The notes: generated by a model from the letters alone, not told the origin. Counted from the first letter of the stretch, positions 45,206-54,874 are shown. The stretch: DNA of 64,000 bases from Paenibacillus sp. FSL H8-0332 (GCF_037963835.1 NZ_CP150145.1:2914001-2978000), one strand, 5' to 3'. Made by a program: numbers and translations.

Positions 45206-47266
45206 TTATTCCAGCTTGAACTGCCGCAGCTCTTCCTCCAGCCTCTGTGAGATTTCGCTCAGCTCTCTGGACAGTTCAGCTACCTGCTCAATACTGCCGA
45301 GCTGCTCCTGCGTATTGGCGCTTACCTCTTCAGTGGAGGCAGAATTCTCCTCAGTCGTCGAAGAGATGACCTCAATCGCCTGCAGGATCTCATCCTTGTG
45401 CTTGTGGACAATCGAAGTGTTATTGCTGATCTGCAGCATCCGTACCTTCAGTTCCTCCAGGTCACCGTTCAGGCTAAAGAAGACCTGCTTCGCATTCTCG
45501 ACAGATTTGGCATTCTCCTCCGCAATCGTAAGGCCAAGAGTAGTGTGTTCTACGGACAGGCTTGTTTTTTCTTCAATGGCGCTGACCTTCTTGTAAATTT
45601 CCTCGGTAGCCCGGGCTGTTTGCTCGGCAAGCTTACGCACCTCACCAGCCACCACGGCAAAACCTCTGCCATGCTCACCTGCCCGTGCCGCTTCAATGGA
45701 AGCATTAAGGGCGAGCAGGTTGGTCTGTGTTGCTATTTGATTCACAGTGCCTACGATACCCGAAATCTCATGACGGCTCAGATCAATATCCTCAATGAGT
45801 GATGACATCGCTTGTGTGGATCGGTGATTGTCTTCTGCGGCTTTGGAGAGCTGCTCGACCAAGTCAAGACCTGAACTACTGAGCTGCGCAGAGGTCTGTA
45901 CCATGGCTCCTACAGCCTGGGCATCACTGGTGATTTCGTCAATTTGATCCGACAAGGCACCGGTTTTGTGGAGAATGCTCTCGGATTCAGCGGACTGGTA
46001 GTTGGTGGCATTCGCAATTTCATTGATGGCCGTAGCCGTTTCGTTCATGGTTATCGCTGTTTTGGTGGAGACGGCTTGCAGGTTGAGGGAGGACTGGGCC
46101 AGCACCTGAGTCGTATTATGGATCACCTGAATCATGCCTTGAATCTTCTGGACCATACCTGCAATGCCATGAGCAATCTGCCCGATCTCATTGCGAGAAG
46201 TGTCATTGAGCTGAACAGTCAGGTCGCCGTCTGCAATCCGTTTGATAGCAGCGAGCAGTTTGGGAATAGAACGTAAGAGGTAACGCAGCATGAGATAGCA
46301 GATGACTACCAGCAGAAGCGCGGCCACGGCAAAACCGGTAATGGTAATCCGGGTGAAGGATGTTAGCTCGCTAAGCGCCTCATGCCGGGTAATGGTTAAG
46401 CCGACAGACCATCCGGTATCCTTACTGGTGGCATAGCCGATGTAACGGGGGTCACCATTATCATCAATGAGCGATACGCCGGATTCGCCGTTAATCATTT
46501 TTTTGCCGATGGCCCCGAGATCGCCCGGACTGTCTGTGATTTTCTCCTTCAGCACTTTGGCTTTATCCGGGTGGTAGAGAATATCGCCTGAGCGGGTAGC
46601 CAGAATGGAGAATCCGGTGCTTCCCAAGGAATAGCTCTGCATGATCTCCGGGATGTCATCGAAGGCAATATCTGCGGCAATGAAGCCGATCATTTGGCTG
46701 CTGTCATTCAGAATCGGATAGAAAATGCCCATCAGCATTTTGCCACTATTGACATCGGCGTAAGGCTCAGAATAATAGAGACCCTTAGATTCAGATACGG
46801 GCTTGAAGTAGGGGCGGGCGCGGATATCGAAGTCTGAGTTAGAGGCCAGACCGTCATTTTGGAGGAAATATCCCTTCCCGGATAACCCGGCAACCCAGGC
46901 ATCGGCGAAGGAGGGCTCTGACTTTACAATGTCCGCAAGTGTAGCGAGTGCTTCTGCTGCGTGGGGGGAGGTAGTGATTTGATCTGCTGTAGTGCTCTCA
47001 ATATATTTTTGGAAAATCGAGTTGGTGGACATTTGTTTGACCAGTGAGCCCTTCTCCTTGAACAAAGCATCGAACTGGCTGACAATTCCCTGCGTCTTGG
47101 TAATCAGCATCGACTCTTGCTGGCTGACCAGAATGCTTCGGGTGCTGGAATAGAAGAAGGTACCCAGGATCGAGAAGACGACAAGAATAATGACTAGCAG
47201 TACAATGGCCAATGTGTTGGCGATGCTGGTTGAACGGACTGGCCGTTTTTGAATTAGCTGTGACAT
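45206..47266 (-). CDS. Methyl-accepting chemotaxis protein (dCache)
   Basis: A 686-residue chemoreceptor: TM1 at about 17-38, a periplasm-equivalent double Cache ligand domain (about 40-300, with [22 protein letters not shown] and [21 protein letters not shown]), TM2 at about 305-327, HAMP, and the signalling domain with hairpin tip [41 protein letters not shown]. Dimers control CheA. ATG start follows a GGAGATG-like site. Not part of the iron operon beside it. The ligand is unknown; Cache domains of this class often bind amino acids or organic acids. Confidence 0.95.
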   Translation of the reverse strand: MSQLIQKRPVRSTSIANTLAIVLLVIILVVFSILGTFFYSSTRSILVSQQESMLITKTQGIVSQFDALFKEKGSLVKQMSTNSIFQKYIESTTADQITTSPHAAEALATLADIVKSEPSFADAWVAGLSGKGYFLQNDGLASNSDFDIRARPYFKPVSESKGLYYSEPYADVNSGKMLMGIFYPILNDSSQMIGFIAADIAFDDIPEIMQSYSLGSTGFSILATRSGDILYHPDKAKVLKEKITDSPGDLGAIGKKMINGESGVSLIDDNGDPRYIGYATSKDTGWSVGLTITRHEALSELTSFTRITITGFAVAALLLVVICYLMLRYLLRSIPKLLAAIKRIADGDLTVQLNDTSRNEIGQIAHGIAGMVQKIQGMIQVIHNTTQVLAQSSLNLQAVSTKTAITMNETATAINEIANATNYQSAESESILHKTGALSDQIDEITSDAQAVGAMVQTSAQLSSSGLDLVEQLSKAAEDNHRSTQAMSSLIEDIDLSRHEISGIVGTVNQIATQTNLLALNASIEAARAGEHGRGFAVVAGEVRKLAEQTARATEEIYKKVSAIEEKTSLSVEHTTLGLTIAEENAKSVENAKQVFFSLNGDLEELKVRMLQISNNTSIVHKHKDEILQAIEVISSTTEENSASTEEVSANTQEQLGSIEQVAELSRELSEISQRLEEELRQFKLE

Positions 47267-47360
47267 AGGTCATCTCCCGGATATGTATTAGAGCAAAAGC
47301 TCTTAAATAATATGTCGGAATATGGCGGATATTCTTGTATAGTGAAGTGTGTTAATTTGC

Positions 47361-47396
47361 AAAAAAAAACCGGATGGGGAAATATCCCATTCCGGT
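47361..47396 (-). terminator. Intrinsic terminator of the iron operon
   Basis: On the minus strand, ACCGGAATGGG pairs with CCCATCCGGT (one bulge) and is followed by nine T residues (plus-strand A-run 47361-47369). Confidence 0.9.
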
Positions 47397-47435
47397 AGCC
47401 GCTTGAGGGGTGGTACTCAGCTTATAATTCTCCGG

Positions 47436-48188
47436 TTACTCCGGCAATATAGGACAACTGCTACAGTAGGAATGATCCGCTCTTAGCTGGTAGGCCAGAC
47501 AGCAGGTCGCTTTAATGGATATCGTATGGTAGGGGGGGCTGGGGTCCGTTCTGAATCTGGGTATAATGCGGAACGGATTGCTGCGAAGTCCGAAGTTCTC
47601 CGGTTGCAGCGCCCAGGTCACAGTCTTGAATTGTTCGGCGATCTGAGCGCGGCGGCTCTCACTTGCTGCATCCTGGACTTCCTCTTCCATGAAGGTATAT
47701 AACTGACTGTACACCTGCTTCCACAGCATCACTGGCTTGGTCTGTGAAGCCTCGGCAAGCGCCGCTATAATCGGTCTGACATCATTTTGGTAGAACATTC
47801 CAAGCTCGTCTATGAATTCATTTCCCTGACCAGTCCGGTCATAGATACCCTCCCGCTGATCATGGACGGGGAAGGAGAATTCGGGGTAGCCCTCCGTGCG
47901 GAGGAGCTGCACAGACATATTGCTCCGGCACACAGCAGAAGCCATCGGGTGTCCAGCCGTGAGCAGTGCAGCTTTGGCTCCGCAGATTCCGGCAATCCAG
48001 CTGCAAAAGATGGCCGCCGCGATTCGTTTGTCCGCCGTTCCAAGCATAGAAGCATAAGTGCCGAGCAGATGCTCTGCTGCGGAAGGCTGGCATAATTCAG
48101 TAAGAGATAAAGTAATCACTACATTCTCTACGGCTTCCTGATGGATGAAATAACGTTCCACCCCTTGAAGTTTGCCAGTATCGTACAT
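47436..48188 (-). CDS. FhuF-like ferric-siderophore reductase
   Basis: A 250-residue cytoplasmic protein that ends with the FhuF-type [2Fe-2S] cysteine motif: CCLAYQLRADHSYCSSC gives the CC-x10-C-x2-C spacing. Such reductases release iron from imported ferric siderophores. ATG 48188 is chosen over a longer frame because AAAGGGGA sits just upstream. It lies 13 bp after the binding-protein gene and shares its Fur-controlled promoter. Confidence 0.88.
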   Translation of the reverse strand: MYDTGKLQGVERYFIHQEAVENVVITLSLTELCQPSAAEHLLGTYASMLGTADKRIAAAIFCSWIAGICGAKAALLTAGHPMASAVCRSNMSVQLLRTEGYPEFSFPVHDQREGIYDRTGQGNEFIDELGMFYQNDVRPIIAALAEASQTKPVMLWKQVYSQLYTFMEEEVQDAASESRRAQIAEQFKTVTWALQPENFGLRSNPFRIIPRFRTDPSPPYHTISIKATCCLAYQLRADHSYCSSCPILPE

Positions 48189-48201
48189 CCTGAAATCCCC
48201 T

Positions 48202-49158
48202 TTATTTCGACTTGCCTTCAAAGGCCTCCAGAACCACGTCAACCGCATAGCGGTTTGCCATTGGAGACATGCCCACGTTGAACCAATCCTTGTCCCCCAT
48301 CGTAATGACCTGATTCTTTTTAACCGCGTTCATATTCTTCCATAAAGGGCTCGCCAGCATATCTTCATAGGTTTGCTTAATCTCAGCATTATCCTCTTTG
48401 TTCAACTGAATAATAAGGTGGTCAGGGTTGTACTCCGGTAATTTCTCCAGAGAGATGGACGGAGACTGCTCGGGGAAATTCGGAATCATCTCCAGACCAA
48501 GGGTGGTATGAATGAACTTTCCGCGGTCTACCTGATCTCCATTGAGGACGAGACTATTCTGCATAACCCTCACATACAACACGGTTTCGTTGCCAACCAG
48601 CTCATCAAGCTTCAGCTTGGCCTTGGCCTCATAGTCTTCCAGCTCCTGTATAACCTTCTCGGCAGCTTCCTTCTTGTCCAGCACCGCGGCGATGTCCTTC
48701 AGTTCATCGCGCCAGTCCTGACGCTCGGGCAGCAGAACCGTCGGTGCGATTCCGGATAACTGGTCATAATCCTTGCCTGCCCACCATGCAGGAGCAAGAA
48801 TAAGATCTGGATTGGAAGACAGTATCATTTCAAAATTCGGAGTTTTGGCAATTCCCATCTTCAGCGTATCCTTGAAAGGCTCTTGCAGATAGGTTGGGAA
48901 TTCTTCCTGGTAGTTCTGCACAGCAACGGGTGTAACGCCTAACGCTTGCAGAAACTCCGGGTAGACTACGGATAGGCCGACGACTCTGGTCGGATGGGCC
49001 GGGATCTTAATCTCGCCCTTCTCACTGTTTACCAGACGAAAGTCCGCTTCTGTTGAAGCATCTACCTTGGCCTTTCCCGCGTTATTAGAGCAAGCTGCCA
49101 TTACCAGTACCAGCAGAGCGGCCATACAGAATGCTATTCCTGTTCTTATCTGTCGCAT
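48202..49158 (-). CDS. Iron-siderophore-binding lipoprotein
   Basis: A 318-residue lipoprotein: signal peptide with lipobox VMAAC (about residue 23) and a class III binding domain (PTRVVGLSVVYPEFLQALGVTPVAV, LSSNPDLILAPAWWAGKDYDQLSGIAPTVLL). This FhuD/YfiY-like group delivers ferric siderophores to a FecCD-type permease, not encoded here. A Fur-box-like sequence at 49207 and a Btr-like regulator directly upstream predict induction under iron limitation when the siderophore is present. Confidence 0.92.
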   Translation of the reverse strand: MRQIRTGIAFCMAALLVLVMAACSNNAGKAKVDASTEADFRLVNSEKGEIKIPAHPTRVVGLSVVYPEFLQALGVTPVAVQNYQEEFPTYLQEPFKDTLKMGIAKTPNFEMILSSNPDLILAPAWWAGKDYDQLSGIAPTVLLPERQDWRDELKDIAAVLDKKEAAEKVIQELEDYEAKAKLKLDELVGNETVLYVRVMQNSLVLNGDQVDRGKFIHTTLGLEMIPNFPEQSPSISLEKLPEYNPDHLIIQLNKEDNAEIKQTYEDMLASPLWKNMNAVKKNQVITMGDKDWFNVGMSPMANRYAVDVVLEAFEGKSK

Positions 49159-49206
49159 GAATTCTATAACCTCCTGAGTTTCGATACCTTACATCTCACA
49201 TGAGAG

Positions 49207-49221
49207 TGAGAATCAATATCA
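49207..49221 (-). promoter_or_regulatory. Fur-box-like operator
   Basis: TGAGAATCAATATCA matches the 7-1-7 Fur core TGATAATnATTATCA at 12 of the 14 defined positions. It lies about 50 bp upstream of the binding-protein start. Confidence 0.65.
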
Positions 49222-49278
49222 CTGTTAGGAGTATAAAACAATCCCTTGGTTTCGACTATAGATGATCACGCCAATATT

Positions 49279-50925
49279 TCATATCCGATTACGCCACAGG
49301 GATGGCGTCAGGTCAAGAATCAGCTCTTGTGTGAACGAGGTATACTCTGTCCAAGGGTAGGGAGGGAGAAGCTCAACACGCGAATATCCGGCGGGATCAG
49401 GCAGCTTCCACAACTCCTGATGCTGGATCTCCGACCACATGGTCTGAGAGTCGGCATCCTCGTCTACGATCAACAATAGCTTGTCCGCATCCGCAGACTT
49501 CAGTTCCGCAAGGGTCAAGGTCTGACGGCTTAGCTTGCGGTTAACAAGGGGAGCGGGGATGAAATGCAGATCATCGTAGAACACCTCGGCCAAGCTCCGG
49601 TTAGACAATACGGTGAGGGTATGACCGGATATTTGGGCGATAAGAAGCTTGCCCTTGGTAAGCTCATAATCCAACTCATCACGGACTGTTTCTGCCTTGC
49701 GTTCATAGGTGCCTAACCAAGCCGCCGCCTCCTTTGACTTGCCAAGAGATTGTCCGATGAAGCGTAATTCCGTCCGCCAATCCATTTGGAGCCGGGGAAC
49801 AAGCGAAGTGGGGGCAAGCTCCTGAAGCTGCTGCTGAATGGCGGGACTTAGCGTTTGCTCAAGCCCCAGAATATAATCAGGGCGGAGGGAAGCAAGCTGC
49901 TGGATGCGGATAGCGTCATCTTGGGCAAGCGGCAGGACCGCATCTGTCTCATATTTACGGCGGTAATATTCTGTCCAGGGATGGTCAGCCGGTGCGGCGC
50001 AAGGAATAATATTAAGGGTAAGCAACGCCCCAATCAGGCTGCCGTGGTAGGCAACGATCTTCAGCTTGGCATTCCGCATGAAGGTCGCCGGAGCTACCCC
50101 GGTAATTTGCTTGAATTTGCGCCGGAAATAAGGAACGTCCTTGTAACCGACATAAGCGGCGATATCCTTCAATTCATAGTTCGAATGCGGCAGCATAAGA
50201 CTTCTTGCTTGTCTGATCCGGTATTCGGTCAGGTATTCGATGGCGCTAAGACCATATTTCTGCTTGAACAGCCGGATAAAATGCCTTACGCTTGTACCTG
50301 CTTCGCCCGCCAGCAGGCGGATAGAAAGCTCTTCACGGTAATGCTGCTCTATATAGGTCTTGGCGCGTTCCATAATCGTATCGGTATCGTCAGGCTGCAG
50401 CTGCCTGGCATCGCTGAGCAGACTGAACAGCAGCTCATAGAATCTGCTCTGGGCAAGCAGCTGCTGTAAAGGGTCTGTACTGCCAAGGGAAGCGGTGATA
50501 GCCTCACAGTGTTTGCTGTATGTAACTGTTGAAGACATCGCGGTTTCTCCTTCCAGGGAGAAGGGGAGCGGGGGCTCCGTTGAGCTTATCCGGCCCGGTT
50601 GTACAGGCAGATTCCTCTGGCTAAATACATCAAACCGCAGAATGTATATATTCGGTTCGCCTGAACCGTCCAGGCAGGCTTCGATTAATTGCCCCGGCAG
50701 GCAGACAAAGGCAGCTCCCGCTCTGAGTTCGCCATACTTGCCGTCCACAGTGATCCAGCCCCGGCCCGAAACTGGAATCAGGAGCAGATGCGATTCAAGG
50801 AATTGCAGTCGGAGTGAACACTCTCCCGTGAGACTGCTGTTCTGCTGGCTGCTCCGAAGCCTGAACCACATCTGATCAAGCTGTCCGAAGGCTCCCGCAG
50901 GCGGGATTCCATCCTTACTGTTCAT
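49279..50925 (-). CDS. Btr-like AraC regulator with siderophore-binding domain
   Basis: About 548 residues. N-terminal cupin-like region (1-180), AraC HTH pair at about 185-285 (TIMERAKTYIEQHYREELSIRLLAGEAGTSVRHFIRLFKQKYG; LKDIAAYVGYKDVPYFRRKFKQITGVAPATF), then a complete class III periplasmic-binding-like domain (about 290-545: DAIRIQQLASLRPDYILGLEQTLSPAIQQQLQELAPTSLV) without any signal peptide. B. subtilis Btr has this layout and activates siderophore uptake genes when it binds the ferric siderophore in the cytosol. ATG 50925 has GGGGG upstream; GTG 50934 is possible. Target: most likely the binding protein and FhuF-like genes 120 bp downstream. Confidence 0.9.
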   Translation of the reverse strand: MNSKDGIPPAGAFGQLDQMWFRLRSSQQNSSLTGECSLRLQFLESHLLLIPVSGRGWITVDGKYGELRAGAAFVCLPGQLIEACLDGSGEPNIYILRFDVFSQRNLPVQPGRISSTEPPLPFSLEGETAMSSTVTYSKHCEAITASLGSTDPLQQLLAQSRFYELLFSLLSDARQLQPDDTDTIMERAKTYIEQHYREELSIRLLAGEAGTSVRHFIRLFKQKYGLSAIEYLTEYRIRQARSLMLPHSNYELKDIAAYVGYKDVPYFRRKFKQITGVAPATFMRNAKLKIVAYHGSLIGALLTLNIIPCAAPADHPWTEYYRRKYETDAVLPLAQDDAIRIQQLASLRPDYILGLEQTLSPAIQQQLQELAPTSLVPRLQMDWRTELRFIGQSLGKSKEAAAWLGTYERKAETVRDELDYELTKGKLLIAQISGHTLTVLSNRSLAEVFYDDLHFIPAPLVNRKLSRQTLTLAELKSADADKLLLIVDEDADSQTMWSEIQHQELWKLPDPAGYSRVELLPPYPWTEYTSFTQELILDLTPSLWRNRI

Positions 50926-51162
50926 TCTTTGCACCCCCGTTCGCTATTGTGCGCTTATTTCTTACATTACTGGAGCATCGTCTGCTGTTTTTATCACCGG
51001 CAGATAATCACCTACATACATAGCCATTGCCAGCATACACAATTCGGCTTTGTAGTACAAATTGAACCTTTTGATAATATTCGACGCTCTTTCTTATTTA
51101 GAATTATCATCACTATAAAAGGTGGTCGCTATTTACACAATGTCAATTATGCTTTAATTTTA

Positions 51163-51203
51163 GAAAAAAGGACACTCTCCTCAGAACAATGAGAAGAGTG
51201 TCT
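51163..51203 (-). terminator. Intrinsic terminator
   Basis: On the minus strand, AAAGACACTCTTCTCA pairs with TGAGGAGAGTGTCCTTT and runs into TTTT. It ends the HpaB-type gene. The gap 50935-51162 upstream shows nothing. Confidence 0.85.
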
Positions 51204-51208
51204 TTGAG

Positions 51209-52690
51209 TTACCGGATTTTCTTCATAACTAATCCAGTTTCTTCTGGGGCAATGAACTCGTGAATGATTTGACGGAAGGATTCATGGTTATCATAGCTGT
51301 TGTACATGCGCCAGGCCAGAGTTTGGGAGCTGCCAAAAAATAACCGCTCAAACTGGATTTGTCGCCCCCCGAATGCACCCGCTCCCAGTTCCCAAGCAAG
51401 CCGGAATAAAGCATTTCGGAACCAAGCCTCCGAAGCCGTACCCTTCAAATACTGATTGAGGTACGCACCAGCACTTGTATCGAAGTCGGACTCCGAGAGG
51501 ATCATGATGAGACCGCTTGAACTGAGATTTTGAACCATTTCAATCAGTTCTGGATAAAACTCCGAAAAGTGAACGGACGAAGCCAAAAGTGGACCTTTGT
51601 CTGGAACGAGATATCCGAATTTGTCTGGAGAAGCCCCAATTTCAGAAGCAAGTCTTAAGGCTTTGAAGGTCTCTAAATAGGTTATCGTTCTGGAAATAGG
51701 CAGAATAGTATGGGGCTCAGGGATAACATTTTGTTCTTCCGCCAAAGCTTCCAGCAACCCGAGAAAGAACTCGGTTTTTACAATATAGCGGGTGATGATT
51801 TGATGGGCCAGATGCGTATGGAAGTGACTCTCGCCGAACAAGCGGGAACAGTACATTTCATCTCCGTAATAAAATATACGATCATGAGGGATAAGAACGC
51901 GGTCAAATATCACTAGTGTATCCATTTCTTCATATCTTGAGCTTAACGGATGGTCGTAGGCAGATGAGGCAGCGTAGCTTTCACGGCAAAAAAAGGTCAT
52001 TCCAGGCAGATCATTAGGCACGGCGAAGGCAAACGCGAACGGATTATCATCATCCACAAACGAGGGGGAAGGAGTCGGGAATACAAGCATTTCATCGCAT
52101 GTAGCCCCTTGTGTTGCCATCATAAAAGCACCGGTTACTATCATCCCTTCATCATTGATTTCAACGACTTTAGCAGCGATAGAATCCTCTGTAGCATCAA
52201 TCTGGCCGGATATTTTGCTTGCTTGAGGCTGGATGAATGCATGGGATAAGGTAATGTCATGATCCCGGCAGTAAGCATAGTACTTCCTGAGGTTCTCAGC
52301 ATATTTCGGATTCAGCTCCTCAAGGATATCGGCAGCTGTAAACAGAGACATGAGGGCTGTATTCATATAATCCGGGGAACGTCCTAAAAACCCATGATGG
52401 CAGTTGGACCAGAGTTCAATCATTTTTCTGCGGCGCTGTAAATCTTCAGCATTCTTGGGTGGAAGAAAAGATAGACCCACAGGCTCTCCTGTATCGGGTG
52501 AAGGATAGGTCATCTGCGCTAAATAACGCTCATCACACTGCATGTTGTACATTTCGGCTTGGGTTTGTATGAGACCTTGAAATGCGGGATGCTTTGATAA
52601 AGGAGCTTCGATCCGTGTTCCTTTGTAAAAGATATTGATATTTTGCCGGTCGATACGTTCGATGTATTGGCTACCTGTTTTAATAGGCAC
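51209..52690 (-). CDS. HpaB-family 4-hydroxyphenylacetate 3-monooxygenase (large subunit)
   Basis: About 493 residues, an acyl-CoA-dehydrogenase-fold hydroxylase that uses reduced FAD supplied by a separate reductase to ortho-hydroxylate phenols. Typical segments are SFLPPKNAEDLQRRRKMIELWSN, YYAYCRDHDITLSHAFIQPQ, and CRESYA ... SSRYEEMDTLVIFDRVLIPHDRIFYYGD. No reductase (HpaC) gene is adjacent. GTG 52690 is preferred (AGAGG 8 bp upstream) to GTG 52699, which overlaps that site. B. subtilis YoaI is a relative. Confidence 0.9.
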   Translation of the reverse strand: MPIKTGSQYIERIDRQNINIFYKGTRIEAPLSKHPAFQGLIQTQAEMYNMQCDERYLAQMTYPSPDTGEPVGLSFLPPKNAEDLQRRRKMIELWSNCHHGFLGRSPDYMNTALMSLFTAADILEELNPKYAENLRKYYAYCRDHDITLSHAFIQPQASKISGQIDATEDSIAAKVVEINDEGMIVTGAFMMATQGATCDEMLVFPTPSPSFVDDDNPFAFAFAVPNDLPGMTFFCRESYAASSAYDHPLSSRYEEMDTLVIFDRVLIPHDRIFYYGDEMYCSRLFGESHFHTHLAHQIITRYIVKTEFFLGLLEALAEEQNVIPEPHTILPISRTITYLETFKALRLASEIGASPDKFGYLVPDKGPLLASSVHFSEFYPELIEMVQNLSSSGLIMILSESDFDTSAGAYLNQYLKGTASEAWFRNALFRLAWELGAGAFGGRQIQFERLFFGSSQTLAWRMYNSYDNHESFRQIIHEFIAPEETGLVMKKIR

Positions 52691-52875
52691 ACGGTTCACC
52701 TCTTTAAAAGACAGCTTTGACTAAAAAGCCGTGTTAATGCTTTTAATATACGTAACCATGATCCGCTTTGTACATTGTCCGTAGATCGTGTGAGAGACGG
52801 GGAGTTGTATCCAAACTCTATAGAAAGAGGATATCCCGCTAGCCTCTTAGCAGTATTGACGATGATTATGATTAC

Positions 52876-52913
52876 TTTACTACCGTTATTATATGGGGTA
52901 TACTATCGGTAGT
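52876..52913 (+). promoter_or_regulatory. Promoter and inverted repeat of the VOC-hxlR unit
   Basis: TTTACT (52876-52881), 17 bp, TATACT (52899-52904). Inverted arms ACTACCG (52879-52885) and CGGTAGT (52907-52913) bracket the promoter; symmetrical arms that cover -35 and the start site suggest autorepression by the HxlR-like regulator. Confidence 0.65.
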
Positions 52914-52944
52914 TAATTCTGTATTTATCTTAAGGAGGCTGAAT

Positions 52945-53307
52945 ATGTACAGATCAGGTCTTACCGTATGGTACAGCGTATCCGACTTGGAGCAGACGAT
53001 GGCGTTTTACTCAGGAAAGCTTGGTTTCGAGGTTATCTTTCATGATGCAGAGAGTGGCATGGCCATGGTGAGTACCAATACTAAGGACTGTGTTATTGGT
53101 TTTTCAGTGGCAGACACCGTAGAACCGGCTACTTCTTCGACCGTATTTGAGGTATGGAATATCGAGGAAGCGATACAACTGCTCAAGAGTAAAGGGGTAA
53201 TTTTCATTGGTGAAGTTGAACTTATTCCGGAGTTGACCAAGCTGGCTACATTCGTGGACCCCGACGGGCATAATTTGATGTTAGCCGAATCCCTTACAGA
53301 CTCTTGA
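52945..53307 (+). CDS. VOC-superfamily protein
   Basis: A 120-residue VOC-fold protein (GLTVWYSVSDLEQTMAFYSGKLGFEVIFHD at the start, FVDPDGHNLMLAES at the end). The ATG follows AAGGAGG. Its stop overlaps the TTG start of the HxlR-like regulator (TTGA), so the two are translationally coupled. It may be the detoxifying or resistance protein whose expression the regulator controls. Confidence 0.9.
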   Translation: MYRSGLTVWYSVSDLEQTMAFYSGKLGFEVIFHDAESGMAMVSTNTKDCVIGFSVADTVEPATSSTVFEVWNIEEAIQLLKSKGVIFIGEVELIPELTKLATFVDPDGHNLMLAESLTDS

Positions 53308-53867
53308 TCAAGAAAGAAGAGATACTCAAGCTAAGCCGGGAGCTGACCGGGCAATGGACCTTGCCCATTCTGCTGTCGCTTGACGAACGTGGCGGTCGCT
53401 TCACCCCGCTGCAGAACAAGCTAGGTATCGCTCCCTCCCGGCTGACTGCCAATTTGAAGAAGATGATAGCGGATGGTCTGCTCATTCATCTTTCTCCGCA
53501 AGATCGGAGGCACCCGCTCCTTCCTGAGTATGTGCTGACCGACAAAGGGCGGCTTCACCGAGAAGCCGCGCGTGCTGTCCAACTCAGCGAACAGAAGATT
53601 GGACAGGGCAGACTTTCAGACAGAGCCTGGGGCTTGTCTGTTCTACTAACGCTGAACTTTAATAATGAACGGTTCGAGGATATCCGCAAGTCGCTCACCG
53701 GTATAACGCCGCGCCAACTATCCCTGCGTCTGCATGATTTTCATGACGGCGGTCTTGTCTGTAAGCAATTGTCCGAAGAGCCGAGACCTTCCTTCTGCTA
53801 CCGGCTGGGACAGCCAGTTCAGCAGCCGATTCACCGACTGTCTATCGATTTGGCATCTCTGCTGTGA
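53304..53867 (+). CDS. HxlR-type regulator with two winged-helix domains
   Basis: A 187-residue protein with two consecutive HxlR-like winged helices: residues 1-90 (LTGQWTLPILLSLDERGGRFTPLQNKLGIAPSRLTANLKKMIADGLL) and about 95-175 (DRAWGLSVLLTLNFNNERFEDIRKSLTGITPRQLSLRLHDFHDGGLV). Most HxlR proteins have one domain and dimerise, so this tandem form may bind as a pseudo-dimer. TTG start overlaps the VOC stop codon. Confidence 0.85.
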   Translation: MIKKEEILKLSRELTGQWTLPILLSLDERGGRFTPLQNKLGIAPSRLTANLKKMIADGLLIHLSPQDRRHPLLPEYVLTDKGRLHREAARAVQLSEQKIGQGRLSDRAWGLSVLLTLNFNNERFEDIRKSLTGITPRQLSLRLHDFHDGGLVCKQLSEEPRPSFCYRLGQPVQQPIHRLSIDLASLL

Positions 53868-53948
53868 GTTAGAGTGTCGGTGAGATTCTAAAGCGAATAT
53901 GAATAGCGACACTCACAGAGTAGAGGAAGAGAAATACTGGCAGAACGA

Positions 53949-54070
53949 AGAGCCCACAGATCTGGGCTCTTTGCCTTTATCCTGCTCCTGCCGCCATCGT
54001 AATCCCCTCATAACTAATTCAGTCGCTCCAGCTCCTCACATGCAGCTGCACATTCGTGTTTCCCGCTTCT
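53949..54070 (-). pseudogene. Decayed 3' end of a rhodanese-type sulfurtransferase gene, fragment 1
   Basis: On the minus strand it reads EEAGNTNVQLHVRSWSD-stop-ISYE, against EKAGFKNVRLYAGSWSDWISYE in the intact gene at 58372. A Trp codon has become TGA. An AGAGCCCA/TGGGCTCT hairpin follows at 53949-53970, in the same place as the terminator of the intact gene. Only about the last 30 codons are recognisable. Confidence 0.7.
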
Positions 54071-54177
54071 TCAGTGTAATACATTGTTACAGTTTTAATA
54101 AAACTATTGTTCAAGCATGGAGAGATTGCTTGTTTAACAAGCTCGGGCTGATCCAGGTATACGTAGTGTCCTGAGCC

Positions 54178-54441
54178 TTGAGCAATGATATGAATGGTCC
54201 GGCCAAACGGACGAATATAGTGTGGAATGTAAATCCGTACGATTTGGAATCAAATTGGATTGGTATAGTCAGGAAGTCGGGCTTGCCCAAGATAAGGTTC
54301 CATGACCTTAGGCATATACATGCAAGTCTCTTGCTGAAGGCTGGAGTACATCCGAGAGTGGACGAGTTGTTGACAGAAAAGCCCCTAAACCTGCGTCCGA
54401 CAAGGCTTCTCGGTTCTTATCGGTCGCTTAGCTTTCGATGA
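54178..54441 (+). pseudogene. Tyrosine-recombinase (phage integrase) C-terminal fragment
   Basis: The frame reads VRKSGLPKIRFHDLRHIHASLLLKAGVHPRV, the HxLRH catalytic block of phage-type integrases, preceded by a plausible 25-residue stretch. The GH and Tyr motifs that should follow are absent and unrelated sequence takes over (about 54360). It is a remnant of a lost mobile element. Confidence 0.75.
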
Positions 54442-54874
54442 TAATGCTTTCCAGCTTGAGATTAACCGGGTTTGCAAGCGTATCTCCAACTGGGCATTTG
54501 CTTTCCAGGAATCGTACAAATTCTTCAACCTGTTCTTTGGGTGAATCTGTTTTAATACGGAAGGTATACCGAATTTCTGAATAGCCCGGACGCACCTGCG
54601 TCTTGTTGAAAAAGCCATCCAGATCAAGATCGCCTTCTACATCCACGAAGAAATCCTTGAGGTTCACGCCGAATTTAGGCGCATACACTCTGGCTACGAT
54701 AGACTGACATGCTCCCAGTGAGGCCAGCAAAGCTTCGACCGGATTCATACCGGTATCAGTTCCGCCCAAGCTTTTGGGCTCGTCAATAATAAATTCAAAG
54801 TTTCGGGATGCTACTTTCACTTGGACTCCGTCTTGCAAATGCGCAGATGCTTTAAAGGTTTGGAGAGCGGTCAT
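54428..54874 (-). CDS. OsmC-family protein
   Basis: A 148-residue thiol peroxidase-fold protein. The two reactive cysteines are in GACQS (about residue 56) and KCPVGD (about residue 126), as in OsmC/Ohr relatives that reduce organic hydroperoxides. The length is typical. ATG with AAGGAG upstream on the minus strand. It sits intact between decayed fragments. Confidence 0.92.
   Translation of the reverse strand: MTALQTFKASAHLQDGVQVKVASRNFEFIIDEPKSLGGTDTGMNPVEALLASLGACQSIVARVYAPKFGVNLKDFFVDVEGDLDLDGFFNKTQVRPGYSEIRYTFRIKTDSPKEQVEEFVRFLESKCPVGDTLANPVNLKLESIIIES

Noticed and set aside
50929..51192. 87-codon plus-strand frame in the gap beside the Btr-like gene
   Set aside because: No ribosome site, composition not protein-like, and it overlaps the terminator of the HpaB-type gene.
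52858..52876. Fur box upstream of the VOC-hxlR unit (GATGATTATGATTACTTT)
   Set aside because: Only one half is Fur-like and the neighbours have no iron role.
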